A DNA stretch of 64,000 bases, taken from Lachnospiraceae bacterium. Lineage in GTDB: Bacteria; Bacillota; Clostridia; Lachnospirales; Lachnospiraceae. Shown here piece by piece: positions 1 through 9,768 of the stretch. Made by a program: the position numbers and the translations under genes. How positions within the stretch are numbered: the stretch's first letter is position 1; every line of letters begins with the position of its first letter. Where the stretch lies: contig JAJQHQ010000052.1 of assembly GCA_021199655.1 (NCBI GenBank), forward strand, positions 1-64,000, read 5' to 3'. The notes below the pieces were generated by a model, which saw only the letters and a list, made by a program, of their open reading frames with translations, was not told where the DNA came from and ran no database searches.

Positions 1-212
1 CGATATTTATTGAGTTTTCAAGGTACACTGGCAATTTTATACTGCGAAGTTTGAGATAATTACACTTTCGACCCTAACATCATCCCATAATAGTATCATA
101 ATAGGCATTTGATATTTCTCTTCCTTTATCCGTTTTCTGTAGTGTCATCTTAGTTATTGCACAGTATAGAAATGAGAATGCAAAAAGAAAATCCACATTG
201 AAGCAACAGTTA

Positions 213-2012
213 TTATTCAGTGACAACATATTTATATAATTTTGCTACAGCGCTCTGGCCGTTACTTACTATAATCATAACATATGCCGTCCCAGTCCCA
301 ACCGCTGTCACTTTTCCCGTACTGCTTACCGTCACAACTTGTTCATCTGTAGAATAACCTACTACTATGCTGTTCGCCATTCTAATATTCCTAATTAATT
401 CATGTATGTTTCCCAGTGATAATTCAATTGTAAACCCAGGAGATTCTTTAAAATCATCAATACTCTCTTCGATAATACATTGATACCAATTATATAGTTC
501 CAAAATCTCAGTCTTCTCTATGTCCATATCTGGATCAGAAAGATTCTCCATTGCTTTCAAGGACAAAGTTGCGCTCATGATATCAGAAAGCTGGATCCAA
601 CCAGTTCCTTCACTGTTTATATAGACTTCCAACCAAAGCTTGTCTTCAGTATATTCCCCTGTAAGATCCGCATATGCCTCCGAAACGGTACCCATTACAT
701 TACTTTCGATATCCGGTTCTTCATAAATATTAACATAATAAACCATTTCCATTGACGATTGTTGTTTCAAATGATAATATTCAGTCAAATTTCCCATAAC
801 CACGCCAACTATCATCACCACAAGCACTGTTGCAAGTTGTTTTCGATAGTGGAGCGCCAAATTCCAAAAGTTTCGTCTTCGTCTGGATACATTCTTTGTA
901 TGAGCTTCGAAGTAGTCTATTTTTCTGAAGTCCATCTCCTGGCTTCTAGAAAAATGTTCCCTTTCTCCCTTGGCAAGCACTGTTGTCCTCTCCTCAGTAC
1001 CCTCCTGTCCCTGTGCTTCATTTCTTTCCAAATTCTTTTCCAGCTTTTGCTGCAACATCAGCAAATCCTTTTTCATCTCTTCTGCGCTCTGATAGCGTTG
1101 TTTTGAATCATATGCACAGGCTTTTCGAATGATAGCAGCCAATGACTTACCGGCATCCACCGGTTCTGGAAGCGTTTCTCCCTGCAACCTGCGGGTGAGC
1201 GCCTCTTCTTTATCATGCCAAGTCAGCATCTGCTTGTATATGTTTTCAAAAGGAAGCCGATTCCTGTTCGTCAAACGATACATCACGATGCCAAGAGAGT
1301 AAATGTCCGCTGTGTTGCTGTAATGGCGACCATAATATACTTCTGGAGCCATATAAGAAAATGTTCCTTTTGTGGAATAGCTGACAGACGCAGCATTATC
1401 AATCCTGGCCATGCCAAAATCACCGAGCTTATAAACACCGTCTGGCGATCGCAAGATATTGCTCGGTTTGATATCCCTATGGAGGATTTTCTGTTGTTCA
1501 CAGTATGAAAGTGCGGAACAAATATCCAGCGCAAGGACACAGGTTTCCTGCTCAGACATGGTGTGTGACGGACAGTAATAGCGAAAATCCTGCAAATATT
1601 CCATACGAATATAAATACGCCAGCCAATTTCGTTTTTCTTTTCTATATAAAAATCCTCTATCCGAACGATGTTCTCCATGTTTTGTAAGGCTTTCATCAG
1701 CTGGATTTCTTTTGTGTAATTCTGTGTGACATCATAGAGATAAGCCTGTACAGAATCATCGTTATCACATTCCATCCGAATCAGTTTTAAATCCTCTTCG
1801 TCCTGCGGGATATCAATGATCTTGATCGCACAATACTCCATGGCTGCATTGCCCGGCTCTTCATTCCTACAGAACGACATACTGGCAGAGGAAATTTGGG
1901 CAACCGACACCGGTTTTTCTGCCCTATAAACCGTCCCGAAAGAACCTTTGCCGATTCGTTCTGTAATTGTCCAGTCCTGCCATATCAGAGGCAGGGGTTG
2001 CTCCTCATACAT
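213..2012 (-). CDS. Membrane-anchored eukaryotic-like Ser/Thr protein kinase with SH3-like and Ig-like ectodomain
   Basis: The protein has 599 residues. A complete Hanks-type kinase domain fills about residues 14-320: glycine loop GKGSFGTVY at 21-29, an AIK lysine at 64, HRDIKPSN from 178, DFG at 198-200 and APE at 222-224, so it should be active. A basic linker (RRRR near 377-380) leads to one membrane helix at about 392-408. The outside part shows an SH3b-like stretch (about 424-480) and a C-terminal bacterial Ig-like group 2 end (about 550-599; STGKVTAVGTGTAYV). The cytoplasmic kinase plus extracytoplasmic sensor plan resembles PrkC-type kinases, but without PASTA repeats. It is last in the minus-strand cluster, about 100 bp after the sigma-factor gene, and is a clear paralog of the kinase at 4429-6162. 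The start is supported by AAGGGA upstream. The ligand and targets are unknown. Confidence 0.93.
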   Translation of the reverse strand: MYEEQPLPLIWQDWTITERIGKGSFGTVYRAEKPVSVAQISSASMSFCRNEEPGNAAMEYCAIKIIDIPQDEEDLKLIRMECDNDDSVQAYLYDVTQNYTKEIQLMKALQNMENIVRIEDFYIEKKNEIGWRIYIRMEYLQDFRYYCPSHTMSEQETCVLALDICSALSYCEQQKILHRDIKPSNILRSPDGVYKLGDFGMARIDNAASVSYSTKGTFSYMAPEVYYGRHYSNTADIYSLGIVMYRLTNRNRLPFENIYKQMLTWHDKEEALTRRLQGETLPEPVDAGKSLAAIIRKACAYDSKQRYQSAEEMKKDLLMLQQKLEKNLERNEAQGQEGTEERTTVLAKGEREHFSRSQEMDFRKIDYFEAHTKNVSRRRRNFWNLALHYRKQLATVLVVMIVGVVMGNLTEYYHLKQQSSMEMVYYVNIYEEPDIESNVMGTVSEAYADLTGEYTEDKLWLEVYINSEGTGWIQLSDIMSATLSLKAMENLSDPDMDIEKTEILELYNWYQCIIEESIDDFKESPGFTIELSLGNIHELIRNIRMANSIVVGYSTDEQVVTVSSTGKVTAVGTGTAYVMIIVSNGQSAVAKLYKYVVTE

Positions 2013-2112
2013 TCTTCTTTCCCTTTGTGTTTACTTCATATTATCTAAAATCAAACCATATCTGTATTCGTTCTTGCTATGACTCCATAATCATCGTAAT
2101 AATATCTTTGTA

Positions 2113-4392
2113 CTAATGGAATACATCCAGAATCAGTGTGGTAAAAATGTCTTCTCTGTTTGAAATAAGCCGAATATAATTATCATAATTCAATTCATTT
2201 TGATCGTCATAAAAATCATCTACATAAATTCGACTAATTAATTCTGCGTCAGTGGATTCTATCTGATCAGATAGTTCCCCGGCAATTATATAGTCTGTCT
2301 CATCAAATCCATACTTATTTCCGCTCAAAGAATCTTCCGAATAAATAATTTCTATCATCTCATGTAAATTGTCCGCACCAAAACTGCCATTATACGGATT
2401 ATCTATAATAATGTGTTTTCCCGTATCCGCCGGGACCAGATAAGTTGAAATACAAGGAAGCATATCTGCAATAGTCATAATCTCTTTCAAATTACTTTCA
2501 TTGTCAACGCTTTCCGTCTCTGGAATTCGCTGTGATTCGACCCACTCACCATCCTTTTCTTCGCAAACTATGAAAACCACTTGCGAGTCTTTTAAGCCAC
2601 TTGTGTCATAATAACAAGTGCGATCTGCTTTTTCAAGAAGCAGTAAAAGAAGCTCGTCATTGCCGTCCCCATCCAGATCATCAACCACATATGCAGCCAC
2701 ACCAACCGGAGGTTCCTGGGCCATTCCAACTTTTCCACTGTAAGGATCTGCACCATAATACATAACCTCATACTGCTGTCCGCCGATGTACTCATATCCT
2801 AACTTCTGTATCGTATTTAGAATAATCTCCTCCGAGGCCAGAGTTTCATTACTCCCAGTATTATCTTCACTTTCCTCCTCGGATTCGTAGACATTAGTTT
2901 CGCCTTCGTTTAATAAATCCTCTCCAATTATTATTATCAGTTCCGTTTCAGAATCAGATTCCATTTCTGTCACTTGCTCTATGACGTTTTCGGTCTCAAA
3001 TTCGGTTTCACTTTCCACTATGTATTCTGTATCAGATTGGATAGCACTCTCTGATATCAGTTCCATCATGAATTCGGTTATGCCCTCTGTTGCCGCTTCA
3101 GTCTCGGCTTTGGTTTTCTCTTCCTCTATTTGTTCTGTTCCGGATTCGCGTTCATATTCCTGAACTTGTTCCGATTGTAGTTCAGACTGACCTTGAATCT
3201 CCGTTTCTGTTTCCCCACTTTCTTCTATGCTACTCTCCAGCATTTCATCTTGCTCAGTTTCCGAAACGTTTTCTGCTGTTTCAAAAAACATTTCCGTCTG
3301 AGCAAAATCGGTTTCACTCTCACTTTCTGCGACGACTTCCGAATTCAATTCCATTTGTGCCAAATTTTCCACCACATCAACCGACCGGGAATTTTTCAGG
3401 CTCCAGAAAGCTGTTCCTGCTCCAAGGCTGACAATTACAGCAATCACTATCCCAGTTATGATTTTTTTCTTCATTACAGCTTTTCCCGCTGTTTTCACGG
3501 AAGACGCCATATTTTTTGTTTCAGGTTTTCTCATTGAATGGGGTGACCTGTCCATCGAATTACCCTTTACTGAATTATCTTCCCTAAAAGGTTCCTCTTG
3601 TAAAATGTTCTTTGAGAAATCGTCATTCCATTCTATCTGTTTCGAAACTCTCTCCAGAATAGAATCATCTGGAATCTCTGCCGCATCCGCATCAATCCCT
3701 TTAAGCAGCCATGTAAAGAATCCGACAGCTGTAAGCCCCCAGAGGTTGACTCCTTTCTTCTCCAGCGCTTTTACACTGGTTTCCACCTTTTTCTTACCAT
3801 AAGCTTTCCGGCTCTTTACTGTACTCTCGCTGATGCCAAGCTCTTCGGCAATCTCCTTTGTGCTCATCTCCTGCATGAAAATCATGGAAAGAACAACACG
3901 CTGCTCTGGAGGCAGTTCATCCAGAATCTCATTGATCAGACGCTTCCGATCCTGATATTCCATGGAAATCTCCGGATTCGTCTCTACGCTCTCATCCTCG
4001 AAATCGGGCTCGTCCACATCCGCATCGCCAGAAACCAGATCCGAGAAAAAAATCACTTTGCTCTTCTCTTTTTTCCGGAGATAATCAATCGTCACATTCT
4101 TTGCAATCCGTTTGATCCAGCCGTTCAGCGCCGCGACATCTTTCAGCTGAGAGATAGAAGAATATACTTTGAGATATGTATTCTGTATCAGATCACATAT
4201 CGTATCTTCGTCCAGTGCAGCCATGGAACGGACAGCCCAGTATACATTCTGATAGCTGTAACGATACAGCGACTCGAATGCAGACTGGCTGCCTTCCGAA
4301 ATCTGCTCAATCAGTTTCTGCTGCGGAACGCCGCATTTATCGCAAAACAATGTTTTTATATCAATTACTGCACTGCAATTATAACAATTCAT
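2113..4392 (-). CDS. Sigma-70 family (ECF-like) factor with zinc ribbon, membrane helix and acidic ectodomain
   Basis: The protein has 759 residues with an unusual architecture. Residues 3-20 form a zinc ribbon (CYNC...CDKC). Region 2 follows at about 35-108 and region 4 at about 148-205 (an LPPEQRVVL helix and an EIAEELGISESTVKSR helix-turn-helix). A membrane helix lies at about 311-330 after KKK. Then comes a very Glu/Thr/Ser-rich spacer (about 340-515) and a folded outer domain (520-759) containing a calcium-loop-like DLDGDGNDE at 572-580. Sigma regions 2 and 4 bind core polymerase and promoter DNA; tethering them to the membrane is inferred from the helix. The gene starts 36 bp after the stop of kinase 2, with a strong GGAGG site 8 bases before ATG, so the two are probably co-transcribed. 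No separate anti-sigma gene is visible; the C-terminal half may play that part. Confidence 0.88.
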   Translation of the reverse strand: MNCYNCSAVIDIKTLFCDKCGVPQQKLIEQISEGSQSAFESLYRYSYQNVYWAVRSMAALDEDTICDLIQNTYLKVYSSISQLKDVAALNGWIKRIAKNVTIDYLRKKEKSKVIFFSDLVSGDADVDEPDFEDESVETNPEISMEYQDRKRLINEILDELPPEQRVVLSMIFMQEMSTKEIAEELGISESTVKSRKAYGKKKVETSVKALEKKGVNLWGLTAVGFFTWLLKGIDADAAEIPDDSILERVSKQIEWNDDFSKNILQEEPFREDNSVKGNSMDRSPHSMRKPETKNMASSVKTAGKAVMKKKIITGIVIAVIVSLGAGTAFWSLKNSRSVDVVENLAQMELNSEVVAESESETDFAQTEMFFETAENVSETEQDEMLESSIEESGETETEIQGQSELQSEQVQEYERESGTEQIEEEKTKAETEAATEGITEFMMELISESAIQSDTEYIVESETEFETENVIEQVTEMESDSETELIIIIGEDLLNEGETNVYESEEESEDNTGSNETLASEEIILNTIQKLGYEYIGGQQYEVMYYGADPYSGKVGMAQEPPVGVAAYVVDDLDGDGNDELLLLLLEKADRTCYYDTSGLKDSQVVFIVCEEKDGEWVESQRIPETESVDNESNLKEIMTIADMLPCISTYLVPADTGKHIIIDNPYNGSFGADNLHEMIEIIYSEDSLSGNKYGFDETDYIIAGELSDQIESTDAELISRIYVDDFYDDQNELNYDNYIRLISNREDIFTTLILDVFH

Positions 4393-4428
4393 GACTCAAT
4401 CCTCCGGATATAAAATAATTCTTGAAAA

Positions 4429-6162
4429 TTACTCAGGACACACAGTATATACATACAAGGCACACAAACCTGTACTGTCAATTATCACAACACACGCGCT
4501 GCCTTCCCCTACAGCTGTAATCTCTCCTTCATTATTCACAGTTACAACAGACTCATCTGATGAATAACACTCAATATCAGACCATACAGCTGCACCTGGA
4601 GTCTCTGTTTCTCCTGCCAGCAATACCGGGGTAGCAAATACTGCAAGGGACGAAGCTTCCGTGCCAAATGTTTCTGAGACAAAACTATTTATAAGAGAAT
4701 TAATTAGATTCTGGCAATCAATATAGAATTGTATATCTGTATAAGGCAGAAGCAGACCCCATTTTTCTACCATTTCCGAAAACATAACCCATCCATTTCT
4801 TTCCTGACCTATATAAACCTGCACCCACAGTTCTTCCCCTTCCATACGCGTTTCCCCGGAAAATTCAAGATCTAACACTTCCCAAACACCAACACCCATC
4901 ACTCTTTCCATAGTTACATCGCCATAAAAACCTGATGCTTCATAAATATCAATATCATAATCGCTTTCCAAAGGGTACTCCTGGTAATCTTCTTCTGATT
5001 GATGATCTGTTCTATACCAAATCCCGGCAATTGCGGCAGTTAAAACAACCACCGCTATGGCTATTACTCCCATCACTTTCGGCCAACGGGAGGCAGCCTT
5101 CCGCTTCTTTTCATTTTGTTCCGGCAAATGATTTGTCTTTTCCTTCTGGCTTTGCAGCTCCATTGCTTCGGTCGAAGTGATGAACCTTCTCTGCATTCGC
5201 AGCAGATCGTCTTTCATCTCTTCCGCAGTCTGATAACGCTGCTCCGGCTCATAAGCGCAGGCTTTCAGAATAATTCCGGACAAAACACTGCCCGCGTCAA
5301 TCGGAGCAGGGAGCATCTCTCCCTGAACTCTCCGGTTCAGAGCATCTTCCTTGTCGTGGTAAGTCAGCATCTGCTTGTAGATATTTTCAAAAGGAAGCCG
5401 ATTCCGGTTCGTCAGGCGGTACATCACGATTCCAAGTGAGTAAATGTCCGCAGTATTGTTGTAATGACGCCCAAAGTATACCTCCGGTGCCATGTAGGAG
5501 AACGTTCCTTTTGCAGAATAGCTGACCGACCCAGCGCCATCAACCCGAGCCATTCCAAAATCACCCAGCTTGTAAACTCCTTCCGGTGAACGGAGAATGT
5601 TGCCTGGTTTGATATCCCGATGAAGAATTTTCTGCTGTTCACAATAAGCAAGAGCATTACAGATATCAATAGCAAGTGCGCAAACCTCATTTACCGACAT
5701 GGTATGTGAAGGACAATAATACCGAAAATCCTGCAGATATTCCATGCGAATAAAAATGCGCCAGCCGATCTCCTCTTTTTCCTCTACAAAAAAGTCTTCA
5801 ATACGAACAACATTCTCGACCTCCTGCAGCGCATTCATCATCTGAATTTCTTTCATGTAGTTTTGGGCGATATCATAAAGATAGGATTTCACCGAATCTT
5901 CACCGTCACACTCCATCCGAATCAGTTTCAGATCTTCTTCATCCTGCGGAACATCAATCACTTTAACCGCGCAAAATTCCATTTCCGAATTGATCTGCAT
6001 CCCGTCTTCAGATGCTGAATTTTCTACCGCGTCAGAATCAACAGCAGTTCCATCTGATAATTTCCGCTCTGCCTTGTATACGGTTCCAAATGATCCCCGT
6101 CCGATCTGCTCTGTAATTTTCCAGTCCTGCCATCCGGCTGGCAGTGAGAGTTCTTCATACAT
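4429..6162 (-). CDS. Membrane-anchored eukaryotic-like Ser/Thr protein kinase, paralog of the 213-2012 kinase
   Basis: The protein has 577 residues. The kinase domain is complete: GRGSFGTVY at 21-29, an AVK lysine at 67, HRDIKPGN from 181, DFG at 201-203 and APE near 225. A single membrane helix lies at about 363-382 after a basic KKRK linker, then an SH3-like segment (about 402-465) and an Ig-like group 2 C terminus (NNEGEITAVGEGSACV near 545-560). The kinase half is nearly the same as in the 213-2012 gene while the outside part has diverged, which suggests one catalytic design reading different signals. It lies directly upstream of the membrane sigma factor, and phosphorylation of that factor is a natural hypothesis. 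The ATG at 6162 has AAGGA seven bases upstream. Confidence 0.93.
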   Translation of the reverse strand: MYEELSLPAGWQDWKITEQIGRGSFGTVYKAERKLSDGTAVDSDAVENSASEDGMQINSEMEFCAVKVIDVPQDEEDLKLIRMECDGEDSVKSYLYDIAQNYMKEIQMMNALQEVENVVRIEDFFVEEKEEIGWRIFIRMEYLQDFRYYCPSHTMSVNEVCALAIDICNALAYCEQQKILHRDIKPGNILRSPEGVYKLGDFGMARVDGAGSVSYSAKGTFSYMAPEVYFGRHYNNTADIYSLGIVMYRLTNRNRLPFENIYKQMLTYHDKEDALNRRVQGEMLPAPIDAGSVLSGIILKACAYEPEQRYQTAEEMKDDLLRMQRRFITSTEAMELQSQKEKTNHLPEQNEKKRKAASRWPKVMGVIAIAVVVLTAAIAGIWYRTDHQSEEDYQEYPLESDYDIDIYEASGFYGDVTMERVMGVGVWEVLDLEFSGETRMEGEELWVQVYIGQERNGWVMFSEMVEKWGLLLPYTDIQFYIDCQNLINSLINSFVSETFGTEASSLAVFATPVLLAGETETPGAAVWSDIECYSSDESVVTVNNEGEITAVGEGSACVVIIDSTGLCALYVYTVCPE

Positions 6163-6284
6163 TTTTCTTTCCTTCTGTCTTTCTTTCGCTGATTCCAGTT
6201 TCTCCCTGAATTTGTGCTTTACATCATCTTCATATGATCTTCGCTGCGAATGCGAAAATCTGTCTTAAATAGTGATCCTTGCCC

Positions 6285-7229
6285 TTATGATACAACCGTA
6301 TATGTCACATAACATTCCGATGCCGCATCCGGAAGCCCCTCGTCATCTTCCATGTAAACAGGTTCTATCATGACAGATGATATCTCACCCGCCACATCAT
6401 AAAATGCGCACGATTTATGTTCAATATATCCGCTGTCAATCAGAAAGCCTTCCGTGAGCTGTTCTGTATAAACAGATCCATCTTTCATTGTAATTGTAAC
6501 TGCCGCTCCATTTACCAGTCCTACGTACACATTGCCATCGGTGCAATTCTGCAAATCAAAATCCAGGTCAAACCTGTCAATGTATGTATAAACCTCCAGA
6601 GAATCCATGGTAAGTAACGATTCGGTTTGCACGGTATACTTCTGTAAGGATTTCAATCCTTCCAATAAATACTTATATTCCCCATTTTCTTCTATCAGAT
6701 AATCCGTGCTTTCCCATGGTTCAATTTCATCGTCCGCTATATTAAAAAGCATATAACCGACGGCAGTAATCTCCTCATCCAGTTCTTCAACAGATGTAAT
6801 CTCAATCGTATTATAATCTTCGAGATAGTAAGGCATACTCAATATCCCGTCAAAATCAAAATCTTTTCTATTCGTATATTCCGTGTCTTTTGTTGTCTGC
6901 GAGACACAATCATCCCAGAATTTTTTACATTCCCCTGTAAATATATAATAGTTGTAATAATTCTCCACAAATTCTGCCGGGGAACTGCTTTTCACCAAAT
7001 CATATGACAAAGCAGTATCCTCTGATTCCGTATTTGCAGAATCCTCTTCTGTCGTACCCTCTGATTCGAATTCCGCACTTGCTGATACTTCCAGCGCCGT
7101 TCCGAAACTGCTCGTATATGAAACGATGTCTGCAGCAAGGGCCGTCAAAAGCATCGCGCTAATAATTCGAGTCCGGCTTTTCCTTTGAGCAGATTTTTTT
7201 ATTTTGCTCATATTATTCTTGTTGTACAT
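6285..7229 (-). CDS. Secreted or membrane-anchored protein of the kinase cluster, function unknown
   Basis: The chosen ATG at 7229 has GGAG 11 bases upstream; a longer reading frame extends to 7433 but would run into the kinase gene at 7324. The resulting 314-residue protein begins with a basic segment and one hydrophobic helix (IISAMLLTALAADIV), a signal or anchor. An acidic Ser/Thr linker and an outside domain of about 240 residues follow. Its first part (SPAEFVENYYNYY...) resembles the NTF2-like or DUF4829-like domains often found on Firmicutes surface proteins; this is a weak resemblance only. The gene follows the soluble kinase at 7324-8205 and precedes kinase 2. It may supply the anchored ectodomain that the soluble kinase lacks (inference). 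Confidence 0.72.
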   Translation of the reverse strand: MYNKNNMSKIKKSAQRKSRTRIISAMLLTALAADIVSYTSSFGTALEVSASAEFESEGTTEEDSANTESEDTALSYDLVKSSSPAEFVENYYNYYIFTGECKKFWDDCVSQTTKDTEYTNRKDFDFDGILSMPYYLEDYNTIEITSVEELDEEITAVGYMLFNIADDEIEPWESTDYLIEENGEYKYLLEGLKSLQKYTVQTESLLTMDSLEVYTYIDRFDLDFDLQNCTDGNVYVGLVNGAAVTITMKDGSVYTEQLTEGFLIDSGYIEHKSCAFYDVAGEISSVMIEPVYMEDDEGLPDAASECYVTYTVVS

Positions 7230-7323
7230 CTGATAAATCACTCCATGATATTTATTAATGTTCATTTTACACGGTTCACAAAAGGACCTGTAAACATAAA
7301 GTTCCCTTTCGTTTTTGTGTCCC

Positions 7324-8205
7324 TCACTCCTCCCGCGCGTTCTGATACCGATTCTCGGGAGCAAATGCGCATGCACGCATAATGACAGCCGCAAACTCAG
7401 CTCCGGCATCCACCGGTTTCTGAAATGTTTCACCCCTCATTCTTCTGCGCAAAGCCTCTTCTTTCTCACGGTAGGTAAACGTGGGCTTGTATATATTTTC
7501 AAAGGGCAGGCGATTACGGTTCATCAGACGATAAAGCACGATCCCAAGGGAATAAATATCCACTGTGCTGTCATAATGCTCCGCTGAAAACACCTCCGGA
7601 GCCATATAGGGAAAAGTTCCCTTGACAGAATAACCCCCGGTGAGAGCATCTTCCATCCTCGCCACACCAAAATCTCCGAGCTTATATCCGCCTTCAGACG
7701 AATGGAATAAATTGCCGGGCTTGACGTCCCTGTGAATGATATTCTTTTCTTCGCAGCAGGACAGAGCCTCACAAATATCCATTCCCACCCGAATGGCCTC
7801 CTGCTCGTCCACCGGATGCTGCTGCGTGTACTGCCAGAAATCCTCCAGATATTCCATGCGAATGGAAATCCGCCAACCGTATTCTCCGATCGGCTCTACC
7901 TCGTATTCCTCAATACGAACAATACTCGGCTTCCCTTTTAGCGAGATCATCATTTTGATTTCCCGCAGATAGTCTTCTTTCAAATCTGATATGTAGGTAC
8001 GAACAGACTCCTCATTGTCATATTCCTGCCAGAGGCTTTTCAGCATATCCTCATCCTGCGGGATCTCCACAACTTTGATTGCGCTGAATCTTTCTCTGGT
8101 CACAGTTTCATTCTGAGCATTCTGTTCTTCCTGATTCTGTCTTGCCTTGTAAACTGTCCCGAATGAACCTTTTCCGATTTTTTCTACGATGCTCCATCCC
8201 TTCAT
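7324..8205 (-). CDS. Soluble eukaryotic-like Ser/Thr kinase (kinase domain only)
   Basis: The start at 8205 is preferred because GGAG lies about eight bases upstream; the ATG six bases earlier is too close. The 293-residue protein is a complete kinase domain: GKGSFGTVY, an AIK lysine, HRDVKPGN, DFG and APE are all present. It stops at NAREE, exactly where its two paralogs continue as AEEMK...DL into linker, membrane helix and ectodomain. The stop codon is a clean TGA, and the next frame encodes no paralog-like tail, so the short form appears genuine rather than a recent frameshift. It is third in its cluster and is followed 95 bp later by a separately encoded membrane/ectodomain protein. Confidence 0.9.
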   Translation of the reverse strand: MKGWSIVEKIGKGSFGTVYKARQNQEEQNAQNETVTRERFSAIKVVEIPQDEDMLKSLWQEYDNEESVRTYISDLKEDYLREIKMMISLKGKPSIVRIEEYEVEPIGEYGWRISIRMEYLEDFWQYTQQHPVDEQEAIRVGMDICEALSCCEEKNIIHRDVKPGNLFHSSEGGYKLGDFGVARMEDALTGGYSVKGTFPYMAPEVFSAEHYDSTVDIYSLGIVLYRLMNRNRLPFENIYKPTFTYREKEEALRRRMRGETFQKPVDAGAEFAAVIMRACAFAPENRYQNAREE

Positions 8206-8344
8206 AACCATTTCTCCTTCCAGAAAGTACGTCTTTATACCTTCCAGACGAAAGAAATGTTATGATGGATTTAAATTTTTAAAAGTTTTTCAAATTTTTT
8301 TATGGTAAGCTTTTAGATACCCAGATCAATATTCAGCCAATCCA

Positions 8345-9577
8345 TCATTCTCCGGCGTACGACATCGCAAGCACATCATTATAAACATCCAATGGTTCCT
8401 CTGTCATAAGACAGGCCATTATAAATGCTTCGTAGGGATTGGCCGGATACAGTGGTCCCATCTCACAATCCTGAAGCATGGCATTTGTCTGTTTTAAATA
8501 AGTCTCATAACGCTCCATATTATTATTGAAACTCTCATCATCTATAGCCGCAAGCAAAAAAGTAACCGTGGTCAAATCCATCCGGTCGATTTCTCCATCT
8601 TTAAGAATCCTGGAAACACGCTGACGATTAAACCGTTTTTTCCCAAACTGCGTATACAGGGTGGAACGATTCATGTTGACCATATTCCCATTCGCTTCTT
8701 TTGGTATTCCATACAATAGCGCGTTTTCCACATATGCTCCTGATATCTTATCAGCAGTCCAGATTTCATCTCCATGTTCCGACTCAGCAGCAGCCTGCGC
8801 CAGTTGCTCTCTTAATTCCTGCCATAAATCCGCAAAAACCGCACAGGCATTTTTCTTGCCACGCTGATTAACTGACAGACCTTTCAGATAAGAAAGATAA
8901 TTCAGGAGTCCTTCATCATTTTCCAAAGCGCAGGCCGGATCATTCAGCAAGTCCTCCACATTCTCCTCTTTCATTCCTTCTTTCAGAGATTTCGCTTTCA
9001 TTCCCAGATATTGCTTATACAATATCTCTGCTTTTGCATAGGAATACTGATTCTGATAGCAATACCAGTAGATCGTTTCCAACGGATCCCTGAAATTGAA
9101 ATCCGTCTCCAGCAAAGCCTTTGTGAGAAACTCCGACACTTCCTCCGGCTTCATGTTCAGCCCAAAGCCCAGGAAAAATACTGTTTTTCGCTGAGCTGAT
9201 TCCTGCTCCAGCCATCCTTTTACTGTAGCGGATAATTTTTTTGTTGTGTTCAGAGCATAAGGCGCATTGTTATCCCGAAAAGCATATTTGATTGTTTCAC
9301 AGTATTCCTTCTCATCAATCTCGGAATATGTTCCCAGCTCTTCCATCCCCGCATGCGTATAGACATACCGCCTCAAATATTCGTTGAATGGCACCCGACC
9401 TTTGCGGGATTTCAGGAAATTATAAATTGTCTCCCGATCCAGTTCCTCAAATTCCTCGGAATTAATCATGTGTCTCATGCTACGGGCGGCTCGCCGCGTA
9501 TACTCATACTCATTCAGGTCTGCCGTCACAGTAGCCTCAAGATCTAATTCCCTCATCCATTCCGGTATCTTAGCCAT
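8345..9577 (-). CDS. Conserved-looking helical protein of unknown function at the head of the kinase cluster
   Basis: The start at 9577 (MAKIPEWMRELD) has a strong GGAGG eight bases upstream, better than the first codon of the longer frame at 9601. The protein has 410 residues, no signal peptide or membrane helix, and is rich in predicted helices; segments such as KTVFFLGFGLNMKPEEVSEF and DPLETIYWYCYQ suggest a helical-repeat scaffold. I do not recognise the family with certainty. It is the first gene after a good promoter (9740-9768), so it probably heads the kinase-sigma transcription unit. A cytoplasmic adaptor or kinase substrate is a reasonable guess; no catalytic motif is visible. Confidence 0.8.
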   Translation of the reverse strand: MAKIPEWMRELDLEATVTADLNEYEYTRRAARSMRHMINSEEFEELDRETIYNFLKSRKGRVPFNEYLRRYVYTHAGMEELGTYSEIDEKEYCETIKYAFRDNNAPYALNTTKKLSATVKGWLEQESAQRKTVFFLGFGLNMKPEEVSEFLTKALLETDFNFRDPLETIYWYCYQNQYSYAKAEILYKQYLGMKAKSLKEGMKEENVEDLLNDPACALENDEGLLNYLSYLKGLSVNQRGKKNACAVFADLWQELREQLAQAAAESEHGDEIWTADKISGAYVENALLYGIPKEANGNMVNMNRSTLYTQFGKKRFNRQRVSRILKDGEIDRMDLTTVTFLLAAIDDESFNNNMERYETYLKQTNAMLQDCEMGPLYPANPYEAFIMACLMTEEPLDVYNDVLAMSYAGE

Positions 9578-9739
9578 GCCATGTTCCTCCCTTGTCTGCA
9601 AGCCTCTTTCTATAAATTCTTCTCTCCTGTTTCCGCTTTTATTCTGCTACATTATCTATTTGTTTTAACTGGTCTTATTGTAAAACTGGTTGCTTCTAAC
9701 CCGTATGCTCTAAGCTTACTCTCCCAAATTCTTTACTGA

Positions 9740-9768
9740 ATTATAATTCTTCATGGTGACAAATTCAA
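9740..9768 (-). promoter_or_regulatory. Candidate sigma-A promoter of the kinase-sigma cluster
   Basis: On the minus strand TTGAAT (9768-9763) and TATAAT (9745-9740) are separated by exactly 17 bases, and the first gene starts at 9577. The -10 box is perfect and the -35 box matches four of six positions. The intergenic stretch 9578-9943 (366 bp) otherwise holds only the ribosome-binding sites of the two flanking genes. Confidence 0.55.

Noticed and set aside
1..212. A partial gene or RNA at the left edge
   Set aside because: No open frame with support and no recognisable RNA; it appears to be the 3' flank of the kinase gene.
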